A DNA stretch of 64,000 nt from CAWGHZ01 sp963775315 (GTDB taxonomy: Bacteria > Pseudomonadota > Alphaproteobacteria > MPNO01 > DASWLB01): positions 1,984,001 through 2,048,000 of the forward strand of contig CAVZIN010000007.1 of NCBI GenBank assembly GCA_963775315.1. Direction: 5' to 3'. The position numbers and the translations under genes are program-made. Below are positions 1 through 8,945 of the stretch, one piece after another (position 1 is the first letter of the stretch; the number at the start of each line of letters is the position of its first letter). The notes beneath the pieces are model-generated. The model searched no databases and had not been told where the DNA came from. It saw only the letters and a list, made by a program, of their open reading frames with translations.

Positions 1-1269
1 GTGCACACGTCGGCGGTGATCTTCGCCTTCGGCGGCAACGTGCTGATCGCGACGTCGTTCTTCGTGGTCCAGCGCACCTGCCGCGCGCGCCTGTTCGGCG
101 GCTGGACGCCCTGGTTCGTGTTCTGGGGCTACCAGCTCTTCATCGTGATGGCCGCGACCGGCTACGTGATGGGCGTCACCCAGTCGCGCGAGTACGCCGA
201 GCCCGAATGGTACCAGGACATCTGGCTGACCATCGTGTGGGTCGCCTACCTGGTCGTGTTCCTCGGCACCATCATGCGGCGGCGCGAGCCGCACATCTAC
301 GTCGCCAACTGGTTCTACCTCGCGTTCATCGTGACCGTCGCGGTGCTGCACCTCGTCAACAACATGGCGGTGCCGATCTCCTGGTCGTCGTCCAAGAGCT
401 ACTCTCTGTTCTCGGGCGTGCAGGACGCGATGACCCAGTGGTGGTACGGCCACAACGCGGTCGGCTTCTTCCTGACCGCGGGCTTCCTCGGGCTGATGTA
501 CTACTTCGTGCCGAAGCGCGCGGAGCGGCCGGTCTATTCCTACCGGCTGTCGATCGTGCATTTCTGGTCGCTGATCTTCCTCTACATCTGGGCCGGCCCG
601 CACCATCTGCACTACACCGCCCTGCCCGACTGGGCGCAGACGCTCGGCATGACCTTCTCGATCATGCTGTGGATGCCGAGCTGGGGCGGGATGATCAACG
701 GGCTGATGACGCTCTCCGGCGCGTGGGACAAGCTGCGCACCGACCCCGTCCTTCGCATGCTGGTCACCGCCGTCGCGTTCTACGGCATGGCGACGTTCGA
801 AGGCCCGCTGATGTCGATCCGCTCGGTCAACGCGCTCAGCCACTACACCGACTGGACCATCGGCCATGTCCATTCCGGCGCGCTCGGCTGGGTCGCCTTC
901 ATCTCGTTCGGCGCGCTCTACCACCTGACGCCGGTGCTGTGGGGCCGGGTGCGGCTCTACTCGCTCCAGCTCGTCGCGCTGCACTACTGGATCGCGACGC
1001 TCGGGATCGTCCTCTACATCACCTCGATGTGGGTGTCGGGCATTCTGCAGGGCCTGATGTGGCGCGCCTACAACTCGCTGGGCTTCCTCGAATACTCGTT
1101 CATCGAGACGGTCATCGCGATGCATCCGTTCTACGCGATCCGGATGCTGGGCGGGGTGCTGTTCCTCGCCGGTGCCCTGGTCATGGTCTACAATTTGTGG
1201 CGCACCGCCCGCGGCGATCTGCGCGTCGAGGAGAGCGTGCGGCCCGCGCCCGCTCCGGCGGTGGCGTGA
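1..1269 (+). CDS. ccoN: cbb3-type cytochrome c oxidase subunit I (5' end cut by window)
   Basis: Catalytic haem-copper subunit of the high-affinity cbb3 oxidase in the inner membrane; it reduces O2 and pumps protons under low oxygen. The 422 visible residues are almost all hydrophobic helices. Characteristic stretches are HNAVGFFLTAGFLGLMYYF, the adjacent His pair in WAGPHHLHYTALPDW, and IGHVHSGALGW, which supply haem b/b3 and CuB ligands in this family. CcoN proteins are usually longer (about 470-550 residues), and the frame is open to base 1, so the true start lies outside the window; the GTG at base 1 should not be read as the start. The stop overlaps the ccoO start (TGATG). First gene visible of an eight-gene cco operon. 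Identity is secure. Confidence 0.96.
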   Translation: MHTSAVIFAFGGNVLIATSFFVVQRTCRARLFGGWTPWFVFWGYQLFIVMAATGYVMGVTQSREYAEPEWYQDIWLTIVWVAYLVVFLGTIMRRREPHIYVANWFYLAFIVTVAVLHLVNNMAVPISWSSSKSYSLFSGVQDAMTQWWYGHNAVGFFLTAGFLGLMYYFVPKRAERPVYSYRLSIVHFWSLIFLYIWAGPHHLHYTALPDWAQTLGMTFSIMLWMPSWGGMINGLMTLSGAWDKLRTDPVLRMLVTAVAFYGMATFEGPLMSIRSVNALSHYTDWTIGHVHSGALGWVAFISFGALYHLTPVLWGRVRLYSLQLVALHYWIATLGIVLYITSMWVSGILQGLMWRAYNSLGFLEYSFIETVIAMHPFYAIRMLGGVLFLAGALVMVYNLWRTARGDLRVEESVRPAPAPAVA

Positions 1270-2009
1270 TGCGCGGAATGTTCAGCCACGACCGGATCGA
1301 GCGCCACTCGATCCTGCTTCTGGTGCTGGTGCTGATCGTGGTTTCGATCGGCGGCATCATCGAGATCGCGCCGCTGTTCTGGCTCAACTCGACCATCGAG
1401 AAGGTGCAGGGCATGCGGCCCTACACGCCCCTCGAGCTCAAGGGCCGCGACATCTACGTGCGCGAGGGGTGCTACCTCTGCCACAGCCAGATGATCCGCG
1501 ACCTGCGCGACGAGCAGGCACGCTACGGCCACTACTCGCTCGCCGCCGAATCGATGTACGACCACCCGTTCCAGTGGGGCTCGAAGCGCACCGGCCCCGA
1601 CCTCGCGCGTGTCGGCAACCGCTATTCCGACGCCTGGCACGTCGCGCACCTGACCGATCCCAGGAGCGTCGTGCCGGGCTCGGTGATGCCGGGCTACCCC
1701 TTCCTCGCCACGACGCCGCTGCGCACCGACGACATCGTCGAGCACCTGAAGGCGAACCGCGAGGTCGGCGTGCCCTACACCGACGATGACCTCGCGGACG
1801 CGCCGAACGACGTCGTGCTGCAGGCGACGCCCGACGCCAAGGGCGCGGATGCCTTCCGCAAGCGCTACCCGAAGGCGCAGGTCCGCGACTTCGACGGCAA
1901 TCCCGAGATGGTGTCGGAGCTCGACGCGCTGATCGCCTATCTCCAGATGCTCGGCACGCTGGTCGATTTCAAAACCTATGACCCGAACGCGGCCGGGAAC
2001 AGCCGGTAG
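1269..2009 (+). CDS. ccoO: cbb3 oxidase monohaem cytochrome c subunit II
   Basis: Membrane-anchored cytochrome c subunit that passes electrons to CcoN. The ATG at 1269 overlaps the ccoN stop by one base, giving 246 residues. An N-terminal membrane helix (about residues 14-40) is followed by a periplasmic domain with one covalent haem motif, CYLCH at about residue 68, and a distal Met ligand in VMPGYPF near residue 140. The sequence GSKRTGPDLARVGNRYSD is typical of CcoO. Length matches the family. Translational coupling to ccoN is likely from the overlap. Confidence 0.96.
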   Translation: MRGMFSHDRIERHSILLLVLVLIVVSIGGIIEIAPLFWLNSTIEKVQGMRPYTPLELKGRDIYVREGCYLCHSQMIRDLRDEQARYGHYSLAAESMYDHPFQWGSKRTGPDLARVGNRYSDAWHVAHLTDPRSVVPGSVMPGYPFLATTPLRTDDIVEHLKANREVGVPYTDDDLADAPNDVVLQATPDAKGADAFRKRYPKAQVRDFDGNPEMVSELDALIAYLQMLGTLVDFKTYDPNAAGNSR

Positions 2010-2013
2010 GATC

Positions 2014-2172
2014 ATGATGGACCTTCAGTATCACCACGTTTCGCACTTCGCCCAGACCTGGGGAATGGTGCTGTTCGTCGTCCTGTTCGTGGGCGCCGTC
2101 GCCTACGCGCTGTGGCCGAAGAATCGCGCCAAGTTCGAGCGCGCGGCGCGCCTGCCGCTCGAGGAGGACTGA
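2014..2172 (+). CDS. ccoQ: cbb3 oxidase small subunit IV (CcoQ/FixQ)
   Basis: A 52-residue single-helix membrane protein that stabilises the cbb3 complex. Two adjacent ATG codons begin the frame; the first (2014) lies just after a GGTAGG stretch that can serve as ribosome binding site. The helix spans roughly residues 14-33 and is followed by the motif YALWPKNRAKFERAARLPL, a standard FixQ signature (WP-KN--F--AA-LPL). It sits four bases after ccoO and two bases before the ccoP GTG start. An upstream ATG at 1978 in the same frame would overlap ccoO and is not needed. Confidence 0.93.
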   Translation: MMDLQYHHVSHFAQTWGMVLFVVLFVGAVAYALWPKNRAKFERAARLPLEED

Positions 2173-2174
2173 GC

Positions 2175-3035
2175 GTGGCCCGCATGGAAGACACGGAGCC
2201 GGGCCGCACCACCGGCCACGAGTGGGACGGCATCCGCGAATACGATCGGCCGCTGCCGCGCTGGTGGCTGTGGGTGTTCTACGCGACGATCGTCTGGGCG
2301 TTCGCCTATTGGATCGTCATGCCGGCCTGGCCCCTGCTCGACGGCTATACCAAGGGCGTGCTCGGCTATTCGCAGCGCCGCCACATGGCGGCGCAGGTCG
2401 AAGCCGCGCGCCAGGCGCAGAAGGGGCTCGAGACGCAGATCCTGGTGCAGTCGCTCGACGACATCCAGAACACGCCTCGCCTCCTCGAGTTCGCGCTCGC
2501 CGGCGGCCGCTCGGCCTTCGCCGTCAACTGCTCGCAATGCCATGGCCAGGGCGCCGAGGGGGCGAAGGGCTACCCCAACCTCAACGACGACGACTGGCTG
2601 TGGGGCGGCACGCTCGCCCAGATCGAGAAGACCATCCAGCACGGCGCACGGTCGGGCGATCCCGACGCGCACGAGAGCCAGATGCCCGCCTTCCTCAAGG
2701 ACGGATTGCTCAAGCCGCAGCAGGTGAACGACGTCGCCGAATATGTGCTGTCGCTCTCCGGCAAGTCGACCAACTCGGCGGCGGCGGCACGCGGCGCCCC
2801 GATCTTCAAGACCAACTGCACCGCCTGCCACGGCGACGATGCCCACGGCAACCAGGAGTTCGGCGCGCCGAACCTTGCGGACGCGATCTGGCTCTACGGA
2901 TCGGACAAGGCGACCGTGGTCGAGACGATCTCATACGCGCGTCGCGGCGTGATGCCCGCCTGGCAGGGCAGGCTCGACCCGGTGACGATCAAGGAGCTCG
3001 CCATCTATGTCCACTCGCTCGGCGGCGGGAAGTAG
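2175..3035 (+). CDS. ccoP: cbb3 oxidase dihaem cytochrome c subunit III
   Basis: Membrane-anchored dihaem cytochrome c that is the electron entry subunit of cbb3 oxidase. GTG 2175 gives 286 residues; ATG 2184 three codons later is an equally reasonable start. A transmembrane helix near residues 30-52 (WWLWVFYATIVWAFAYWIV) is followed by two cytochrome c domains with CSQCH (about residue 116) and CTACH (about residue 212). Probable Met axial ligands lie in SQMPAF and GVMPAW. The conserved DGI-EYD-PLPRWW N-terminus is typical of CcoP. Two bases after ccoQ. Confidence 0.95.
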   Translation: MARMEDTEPGRTTGHEWDGIREYDRPLPRWWLWVFYATIVWAFAYWIVMPAWPLLDGYTKGVLGYSQRRHMAAQVEAARQAQKGLETQILVQSLDDIQNTPRLLEFALAGGRSAFAVNCSQCHGQGAEGAKGYPNLNDDDWLWGGTLAQIEKTIQHGARSGDPDAHESQMPAFLKDGLLKPQQVNDVAEYVLSLSGKSTNSAAAARGAPIFKTNCTACHGDDAHGNQEFGAPNLADAIWLYGSDKATVVETISYARRGVMPAWQGRLDPVTIKELAIYVHSLGGGK

Positions 3036-3036
3036 C

Positions 3037-4500
3037 ATGGGCGCCCACGGCGTACGGGACACGGTCGAGACCGTCGAGGTCAAGGGAGAGGCGTGGCGCG
3101 AGCGCCCGCCCCTCTACGCCTCGCGCCCGCGCATCCACCCGAAGCTCGCCCACGGCACGTTCCGGCGCCTGAAGTGGGCGGTCATGGCGGTCACGCTCGC
3201 CGTCTACTATTTGACCCCGTGGATCCGCTGGGACCGCGGCACCGCCGCGCCGGACCAGGCCGTGCTGATCGATTTCCCGGCGCGGAAGTTCTACTTCTTC
3301 TTCATCGAGATCTGGCCGCAGGAGGTCTATTACGTCACGGGCCTCCTGATCCTCGCCGCGCTCGCGCTGTTCCTGATGACCAGCCTCGCCGGGCGCGTGT
3401 GGTGCGGCTACACCTGCCCGCAGACGGTGTGGACGGACCTCTTCCTGGTGGTCGAGCGCTGGATCGAGGGCGACCGCAACGCACGCATCCGGCTCGACCG
3501 GCAGAAGTGGGGCGCCGGCAAGATCGCCCGCAAGTCCGTGAAGCACTTGGCCTGGCTTATGATCGCGTTGATGACCGGCGGCGCCTGGGTGTTCTATTTC
3601 TCCGACGCGCCGAACCTCGCCGGCGAGCTTGCCGCCTTCGACGCGCCGACCTCGGCCTATATCGCCATCGCGATCCTCACCTTCACCACCTACACGCTGG
3701 GCGGGCTCGCCCGCGAGCAGGTCTGCATCTACATGTGCCCATGGCCGCGCATCCAGGGCGCGATGCTGGACGAGGATTCGCTCGTCGTCTCCTACCATCC
3801 CGACCGGGGCGAGCCGCGCCGCGCGCACAAGCTCGGCGACGGCTGGGAGGGCCGCGGCGACTGCGTCGACTGCAACCAGTGCGTCGCCGTCTGCCCGATG
3901 GGCATCGACATCCGCAACGGCCAGCAGCTCGAATGCATCACCTGCGCCCTCTGCATCGACGCGTGCGACGGGGTGATGGCGAAAGTCGGCCGGCCGAAGG
4001 GGCTGATCGCCTACGACACGCTGGCCAACATGGACCGGCGCGCCCACGGGAAGCCGCCGCGCCTGCGCCTCGTCAGGCCGCGCACCGTCATGTATGCCGC
4101 GCTGATCGCCATCGTCGGCGCGGTGATGCTGTACGCGCTGGTGACGCGGCCCGTGCTGGCGATAGAGACGCTGCGCGACCGCAACCCGCTGTTCGTCACA
4201 CTGTCGAATGGCGACATCCGGAACGGCTATACGATCAAGATCATCAACAAGCGCCATGAGCAGCGCAGCGTCGCGCTCGCCGCGACGGGACTCGCCGGCA
4301 CGCGGATGACCGTGATCGGCGGCGACGACCCGCGGGCGATCATCCTGCCGCCCGACTCCCTCCGCAGCCTCCGCGTGTTCGTGACCGCCCCGCGGCGCGA
4401 CCTGCACGACGAGTCGGAGCGGCTGACCTTCGTCGTCACCGACACGGCGGACGGCACCGCGTCCCGCACCACCACCTCGTTCCGGGGACCCGAGCGATGA
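3037..4500 (+). CDS. ccoG: cytochrome c oxidase accessory protein CcoG (FixG/RdxA)
   Basis: Polyferredoxin-like membrane protein of the cbb3 assembly pathway, implicated in copper handling (Cu(II) reduction) for oxidase maturation. 487 residues from ATG 3037, one base after the ccoP stop. N-terminal membrane helices carry the conserved CGYTCPQTVWTDLF. The centre has two 4Fe-4S motifs, CVDCNQCVAVCPMGID and CITCALCIDACD. The C-terminal third, after another helix near residues 350-370, is the Ig-like FixG domain. Length and order are standard. The last four bases overlap the ccoH ATG. Confidence 0.95.
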   Translation: MGAHGVRDTVETVEVKGEAWRERPPLYASRPRIHPKLAHGTFRRLKWAVMAVTLAVYYLTPWIRWDRGTAAPDQAVLIDFPARKFYFFFIEIWPQEVYYVTGLLILAALALFLMTSLAGRVWCGYTCPQTVWTDLFLVVERWIEGDRNARIRLDRQKWGAGKIARKSVKHLAWLMIALMTGGAWVFYFSDAPNLAGELAAFDAPTSAYIAIAILTFTTYTLGGLAREQVCIYMCPWPRIQGAMLDEDSLVVSYHPDRGEPRRAHKLGDGWEGRGDCVDCNQCVAVCPMGIDIRNGQQLECITCALCIDACDGVMAKVGRPKGLIAYDTLANMDRRAHGKPPRLRLVRPRTVMYAALIAIVGAVMLYALVTRPVLAIETLRDRNPLFVTLSNGDIRNGYTIKIINKRHEQRSVALAATGLAGTRMTVIGGDDPRAIILPPDSLRSLRVFVTAPRRDLHDESERLTFVVTDTADGTASRTTTSFRGPER

Positions 4501-5003
4501 GCACTGCCCAGCCGCGCCGCCTCACCGGCCGTCAGGTGCTGTGGATCCTGGTCGGCGCCTTCGGCCTCATCTTCGCCGTGAACGGCACGATGGCCTGGCT
4601 CGCCGAGAAGAGCTTCCCCGGCCTGGTCTCGAACGACGCCTACCGCGAAGGGCTGCAATACAACCGCAAACTGGCGGAACGCGCGGCGCAGCAGGCGCTC
4701 GGCTGGCAGGCCGACGTATCGGTGAGCGGGAGCGGCGCGACCCGGCTCGTGACCGCAAGCTTCCGCGACCGCGACGGCTCGCCCCTCGCCGGCATGACGG
4801 TGAACGCCCGGCTGATGCGCCCCGTCGTCGCCGGATTCGACCGCGACTTCGCCCTCGCCGAGGCCGCGCCGGGCATCTATCGCGCGGAGATCGCGCCGGG
4901 GGCGCTCGGCAACTGGCGGCTCGTCGTCAACGCGGTGCGCCCCGCCCTCCGCACCCGACCGGCCGAGCATTGGCACATGGAGCGCGAGCTGTGGCTCAAG
5001 TAG
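4497..5003 (+). CDS. ccoH: FixH/CcoH family cbb3 assembly protein
   Basis: Small membrane protein that associates with cbb3 assembly intermediates. 168 residues from ATG 4497 (ATGA overlap with ccoG). A single N-terminal helix (about residues 12-34, with the FixH-typical AVNGTMAWLA) is followed by a periplasmic domain containing PGLVSNDAYREGLQYN, the hallmark of FixH. Placement between ccoG and the copper ATPase is conserved in alphaproteobacteria. The ccoI start lies inside its last codons. Confidence 0.92.
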   Translation: MSTAQPRRLTGRQVLWILVGAFGLIFAVNGTMAWLAEKSFPGLVSNDAYREGLQYNRKLAERAAQQALGWQADVSVSGSGATRLVTASFRDRDGSPLAGMTVNARLMRPVVAGFDRDFALAEAAPGIYRAEIAPGALGNWRLVVNAVRPALRTRPAEHWHMERELWLK

Positions 5004-7252
5004 TCGCCGCGCCCGAGCTCGCCGCGCCGCGCGTCGAGGCGCCCGAACCGGCCCCCGCCATCTCCGGCAACGGCGCCGCCGACCCCCTCGCCGCCTACGT
5101 GTCGCGCGAGGCCGACGGGACGTCGACGCTGCATCTGATGATCGAGAATCTGCACTGCGCCGGCTGCGTCCACCGGGTCGAGACCGCGCTCGCGCCGCTG
5201 CCGGGCGTGGTCGAGGCGCGGGTGAACCTGACGGCCCGGCGGCTCAGGCTGCGCTGGACCGGGGCGCGGACCGCGGCGGACTTCGTCGCCCGCCTCGCGG
5301 CGCTCGGCTACCGCGCGGTGCCGTTCGACCCGGACGAGATCGCCAATGCGCGCGCGGACGAGGAGAAGCGCCTCCTGCGCTGCCTGGCCGTCGCGGGCTT
5401 CGCCGCCGCCAACGTGATGCTGCTGTCGGTCGCGGTCTGGGCCGGCGCGGCGGAGGACATGGGCGCGGTCACGCGGAGCGCGATGCACTGGCTGTCGGCA
5501 CTGATCGCCCTGCCGGCCATCGCCTGGGCGGGGCGGCCCTTCTTCGCCTCGGCCATATCGGCGCTGAAATCGCGCGCGCTCAACATGGACGTGCCGATCT
5601 CACTCGCCGTCACGCTCGCCGCCGGGATGAGCCTGTTCGAGACCGCGCGCGGCGGCCCGCACGCCTATTTCGACGCGGCGATCGCGCTGCTCTTCTTCCT
5701 GCTGGTCGGGCGCTATCTCGACAGTCGCGCGCGCGGCCAGGCACGATCCGCCGCCGAGCGGCTCGCCGTGCTGGGCGCCGCCGCGGCGCGGGTCGTCGAG
5801 CCGGACGGGCGCGAGCGCACGGTGCCGGCGCGCGCGCTGGTGCCGGGGATGGTCCTCGCCGTCGCCCCGGGAGAGCGTCTGGCGGCCGACGGGCGCATCG
5901 AGACGGGCACGACCGAGCTCGATTCAAGCCTGCTGACCGGCGAGACGATGCCGAAGCCCGCGCGGCCGAGCGATGCCGTCTATGCCGGGACGATGAACCT
6001 CTCCGGCGCCCTCACCGTCGCCGTTACCGCCGCGGGCGAGGACACGGTCCTCGCCGAGATCGTGCGGCTGATGGAGGCGGCGGAGGGGCGCAAGGGGCGC
6101 TACGTCCGGCTCGCCGACCGCGCGGCACGGCTCTACGCGCCGCTGGTCCACCTCGCCGCTTACGGCGCCTTCGCCTTCTGGATCACCGTCGGCGGGCTCT
6201 CCTGGCAGCCCGCCCTGCTGATCGCCGTCTCTGTGCTGATCGTCACCTGCCCCTGCGCGTTGGGATTGGCGGTCCCGGCCGCCCAGGCGGTCGCGAGCGG
6301 ACGGCTGCTGCGCGCCGGGATCCTGGTCAAGCAGGCCGACGCGCTGGAACGGCTCGCTGCCGCCGACACGGTGGTGCTCGACAAGACGGGAACCCTCACC
6401 CTAGGCGCACCGCGCCTCATCCGGCCCGAGGCGATGGACGTCGACGCGCTCCACACCGCCGCGCGCCTCGCCGCGGCGAGCCGTCATCCGCTGTGCCGTG
6501 CGCTGGTCGAGGCCACGCGCATGGCCGTTTCGCCACCGCCCGAAATCCACGAGACGCCCGGCAGCGGGCTTTCCGTCGAGACGGCGGAGGGCGAGATCCG
6601 GCTCGGCCGCCGCGCCTGGTGCGGTCTTGCCCCCGACACGCGGCAGGGGCCCGAGCCGGAGCTGTGGCTCGCGCATCCGGGCCGGCTTTCGGTCCGCTTC
6701 GCCTTCGAAGACGCGCTGCGCCCCGCGGCGGCTGAGGCGGTCGCCGCCCTCGGCCGGATGGGCCTCAAGCCCGTGCTGCTTTCCGGTGATCACGAGCCGG
6801 CGGTGCGCGCCGCCGCCGCCGCGGCCGGCATCGCCGAGTGGCATGCCGCGTGCTCGCCGCAGGACAAGCTCGCCTACCTGGAATCCCTCGCCGCCTCCGG
6901 CCGCAAGGTCCTGATGGCGGGGGACGGGCTCAACGACGCGCCCGCGCTCGCCGCCGCCTTCGTCTCTATCTCGCCGGCGCGCGCCGCCGACGTCAGCCGC
7001 GCCGCCGCGGACCTGGTATTCCAGGGCGAGGACCTGCGCGCGCTGGTCGAAGCGGTCGCGACCGCCCGCATCGCGCGCCGGGTGATGCTGCAATCCTTCG
7101 CGTTTGCCGCCGCCTACAACGCGGTCGCGGTGCCGATCGCCATCTGCGGGCTGGTCACGCCGCTGATCGCCGCGATCGCCATGTCCAGCTCGTCGATCAT
7201 CGTGACGCTCAACGCGCTCCGCATCCGGCTCTCGCGGAAAGCCAGCGCATGA
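4991..7252 (+). CDS. ccoI: P1B-type copper-exporting ATPase of cbb3 assembly (FixI/CcoI)
   Basis: Inner-membrane ATPase that moves Cu(I) outward to supply the CuB site of CcoN. The GTG at 4991 overlaps ccoH by 13 bases and gives 753 residues. A heavy-metal-associated domain has LHCAGCVHRVE near residue 55. Then follow the A domain with LTGE (about 314), the metal-binding helix CPC in TCPCALGLAVPAAQ (about 419), the phosphorylation site DKTGTLT (about 463) and GDGLNDAPAL (about 643). All catalytic residues are present. The frame extends upstream to 4541, but that part lies antiphase over ccoH, and no earlier start is better. Confidence 0.94.
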   Translation: MAQVVAAPELAAPRVEAPEPAPAISGNGAADPLAAYVSREADGTSTLHLMIENLHCAGCVHRVETALAPLPGVVEARVNLTARRLRLRWTGARTAADFVARLAALGYRAVPFDPDEIANARADEEKRLLRCLAVAGFAAANVMLLSVAVWAGAAEDMGAVTRSAMHWLSALIALPAIAWAGRPFFASAISALKSRALNMDVPISLAVTLAAGMSLFETARGGPHAYFDAAIALLFFLLVGRYLDSRARGQARSAAERLAVLGAAAARVVEPDGRERTVPARALVPGMVLAVAPGERLAADGRIETGTTELDSSLLTGETMPKPARPSDAVYAGTMNLSGALTVAVTAAGEDTVLAEIVRLMEAAEGRKGRYVRLADRAARLYAPLVHLAAYGAFAFWITVGGLSWQPALLIAVSVLIVTCPCALGLAVPAAQAVASGRLLRAGILVKQADALERLAAADTVVLDKTGTLTLGAPRLIRPEAMDVDALHTAARLAAASRHPLCRALVEATRMAVSPPPEIHETPGSGLSVETAEGEIRLGRRAWCGLAPDTRQGPEPELWLAHPGRLSVRFAFEDALRPAAAEAVAALGRMGLKPVLLSGDHEPAVRAAAAAAGIAEWHAACSPQDKLAYLESLAASGRKVLMAGDGLNDAPALAAAFVSISPARAADVSRAAADLVFQGEDLRALVEAVATARIARRVMLQSFAFAAAYNAVAVPIAICGLVTPLIAAIAMSSSSIIVTLNALRIRLSRKASA

Positions 7253-7422
7253 CGATCCTCGCCTATCTCATCCCGGTCGCGCTGCTGCTGGGCCTCGTCG
7301 GGCTCGCAGCCTTCCTGTGGGCGCTGAAATCCGGCCAGTTCGAGGATCTCGACGGCGCGGCGAGCCGCATCCTCTACGACGATCCGCCGCCGCCGCCGAT
7401 CGGCGGCGATCGGCAAGACTAG
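7249..7422 (+). CDS. ccoS: cbb3-type oxidase assembly protein CcoS
   Basis: A 57-residue single-span membrane protein needed for cofactor insertion into cbb3 oxidase. ATG 7249 overlaps the ccoI stop (ATGA). The N-terminal helix (ILAYLIPVALLLGLVGLAAFLWAL) is followed by the family motif SGQFEDLDGAASRILYDD. The tail is proline-rich. Last gene of the operon; its TAG stop overlaps the stop of the convergent spoVR gene, so there is no room for a separate terminator between the two operons. Confidence 0.94.
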   Translation: MTILAYLIPVALLLGLVGLAAFLWALKSGQFEDLDGAASRILYDDPPPPPIGGDRQD

Positions 7423-8945
7423 CCGTCGAACGCGTGCTCGGCGATGGCCGAGTCCGTCTCGGCCGCCGTCTCGCGCAGCGTCACCGGATATCCCCACAGC
7501 GTGTGGATGTGGCGCAGCACGCGCCGCGCCTCCAAAGCGTCGAGCACGCGCCCGTCGCGCACCGCGTGCTGGACCACCAGCTTGCGGTCGCCGCGGAGAT
7601 CCGCATCGGCGATCTCGATGCGCGGCGTGCCGAGCGACGGATCGTACATTGAGGCGAGCTGCTTCCGGATGCGCTTGTAGCCGCGCTCGTCATGGATCGC
7701 CTCGACCAGCACGTCGGGCGAACCCGACGAATCGTGCAGGCGGAACAGGCGCATCTCGCGCATCAGATGCGGCGAGAGATATTGCAGGATGAAGCTCTCG
7801 TCGCGGAACTCCGACCAGGCGTGGCGCAGCGTGCCGACCGGGTCCTCGTTGCCGGCGATGTTGGGGAACCACTCGCGGTCCTCCGCCGTCGGCTTGGTGC
7901 AGATGCGTTCCAGGTCGCGCATCATGCCGAACCCGAGCGCGTAGGGGTTGATGCCGGAGAAGCGCCGGTCGTCGAACCCGGGCTGGGCGACCACCTGGGC
8001 GTGCATGTGCAGGAATTCCAGCATCGCGCCGTCGGTGATGCGCCCCTGCTCGCGCAGCCGCGTCATGATGTGGTGATGCACCCAGCAGGCGCAGCCCTCG
8101 TTCATCACCTTGGTCTGGCGCTGCGGCTCGAAATAGCTCATCACGTTGCGCACGATGCGCAACAGCTCGCGCTGCCAGTCCTTCAGCACCGGCGAGTGCT
8201 TCTCGAGGAAGTAGAGCAGGTTCTCCTCGGGCAGGCCCAGCGCGCGCCGCGCCGCCTGCTCGTCGAGATCGACCTCCGTCTCGTGATCCTCCGCGCGCTT
8301 CTGCGGCAGGGTGCGGAACAGCAGATCGCTGTAGCTCAGCCGCTCGTCCTCGCGCCGCGCCAGCGCGCGCTCGCGCTCCTTCCGGATATGCGGCCGGGCG
8401 CGTCGGCCATAGCGGTCCACGCCCTGGTCGCCGAGTGCGTGCGCGGCGTCGAGCGTGCGCTCGACCGGGCCGAGCCCGTAGCGCTCCTCGCATTCGGCGA
8501 CGTAGTTCTTGGCGAAGGAAAGATAGTCGAGGATCGCGTCCGCGTCGGTCCAGTCGCGGAACGCCTGGTTGGCGCGGAAGAAGTGGTTGTGGCCCACGGC
8601 GGCGTGCGCCAGCACCGTCGCCTGCATGGTCATGGTGTTTTCTTCCATGATGTAGCAGATCGACGGGTTCGAGTTGATGACGATCTCGAGCGCGAGGCCG
8701 CGCAGACCCTTGCGGTAGAGCATCTCCTGGCGGGCGAAGCTCTTGCCGAACGACCAGTGGCGGTACATCAGCGGCATGCCCGACGCAGCGTAGGCGTCCA
8801 GCATCTGCTCGGCGGTGATGACCTCGATCTGGTTGCGGTAGAGCTCGAGCCCCAGCTCCTCGGTGCCGATCCGCTCGACCGCCTCGTAGGCGCGCTTGAG
8901 AAGATCGAAATTCCAGTCCGGCCCCTCGAACAGCAGACCGCTCAT
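7419..8945 (-). CDS. spoVR: SpoVR family protein (YcgB-like)
   Basis: 508 residues from ATG 8945, which overlaps the DUF444 stop by four bases (ATGA). The N-terminus (LLFEGPDWNFDLLKRAYEAVERI) and internal blocks (SNPSICYIMEENTMTMQ, FEPQRQTKVMNEGCACWVHHH, GINPYALGFGMMRDLERIC) are typical of the SpoVR/YcgB family. The biochemical role is not known; in enterobacteria the homologue is linked to stationary phase and is genetically associated with the YeaG kinase and YeaH. Last gene of prkA-DUF444-spoVR. The family assignment is secure; function is inferred from association only. Confidence 0.93.
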   Translation of the reverse strand: MSGLLFEGPDWNFDLLKRAYEAVERIGTEELGLELYRNQIEVITAEQMLDAYAASGMPLMYRHWSFGKSFARQEMLYRKGLRGLALEIVINSNPSICYIMEENTMTMQATVLAHAAVGHNHFFRANQAFRDWTDADAILDYLSFAKNYVAECEERYGLGPVERTLDAAHALGDQGVDRYGRRARPHIRKERERALARREDERLSYSDLLFRTLPQKRAEDHETEVDLDEQAARRALGLPEENLLYFLEKHSPVLKDWQRELLRIVRNVMSYFEPQRQTKVMNEGCACWVHHHIMTRLREQGRITDGAMLEFLHMHAQVVAQPGFDDRRFSGINPYALGFGMMRDLERICTKPTAEDREWFPNIAGNEDPVGTLRHAWSEFRDESFILQYLSPHLMREMRLFRLHDSSGSPDVLVEAIHDERGYKRIRKQLASMYDPSLGTPRIEIADADLRGDRKLVVQHAVRDGRVLDALEARRVLRHIHTLWGYPVTLRETAAETDSAIAEHAFDG

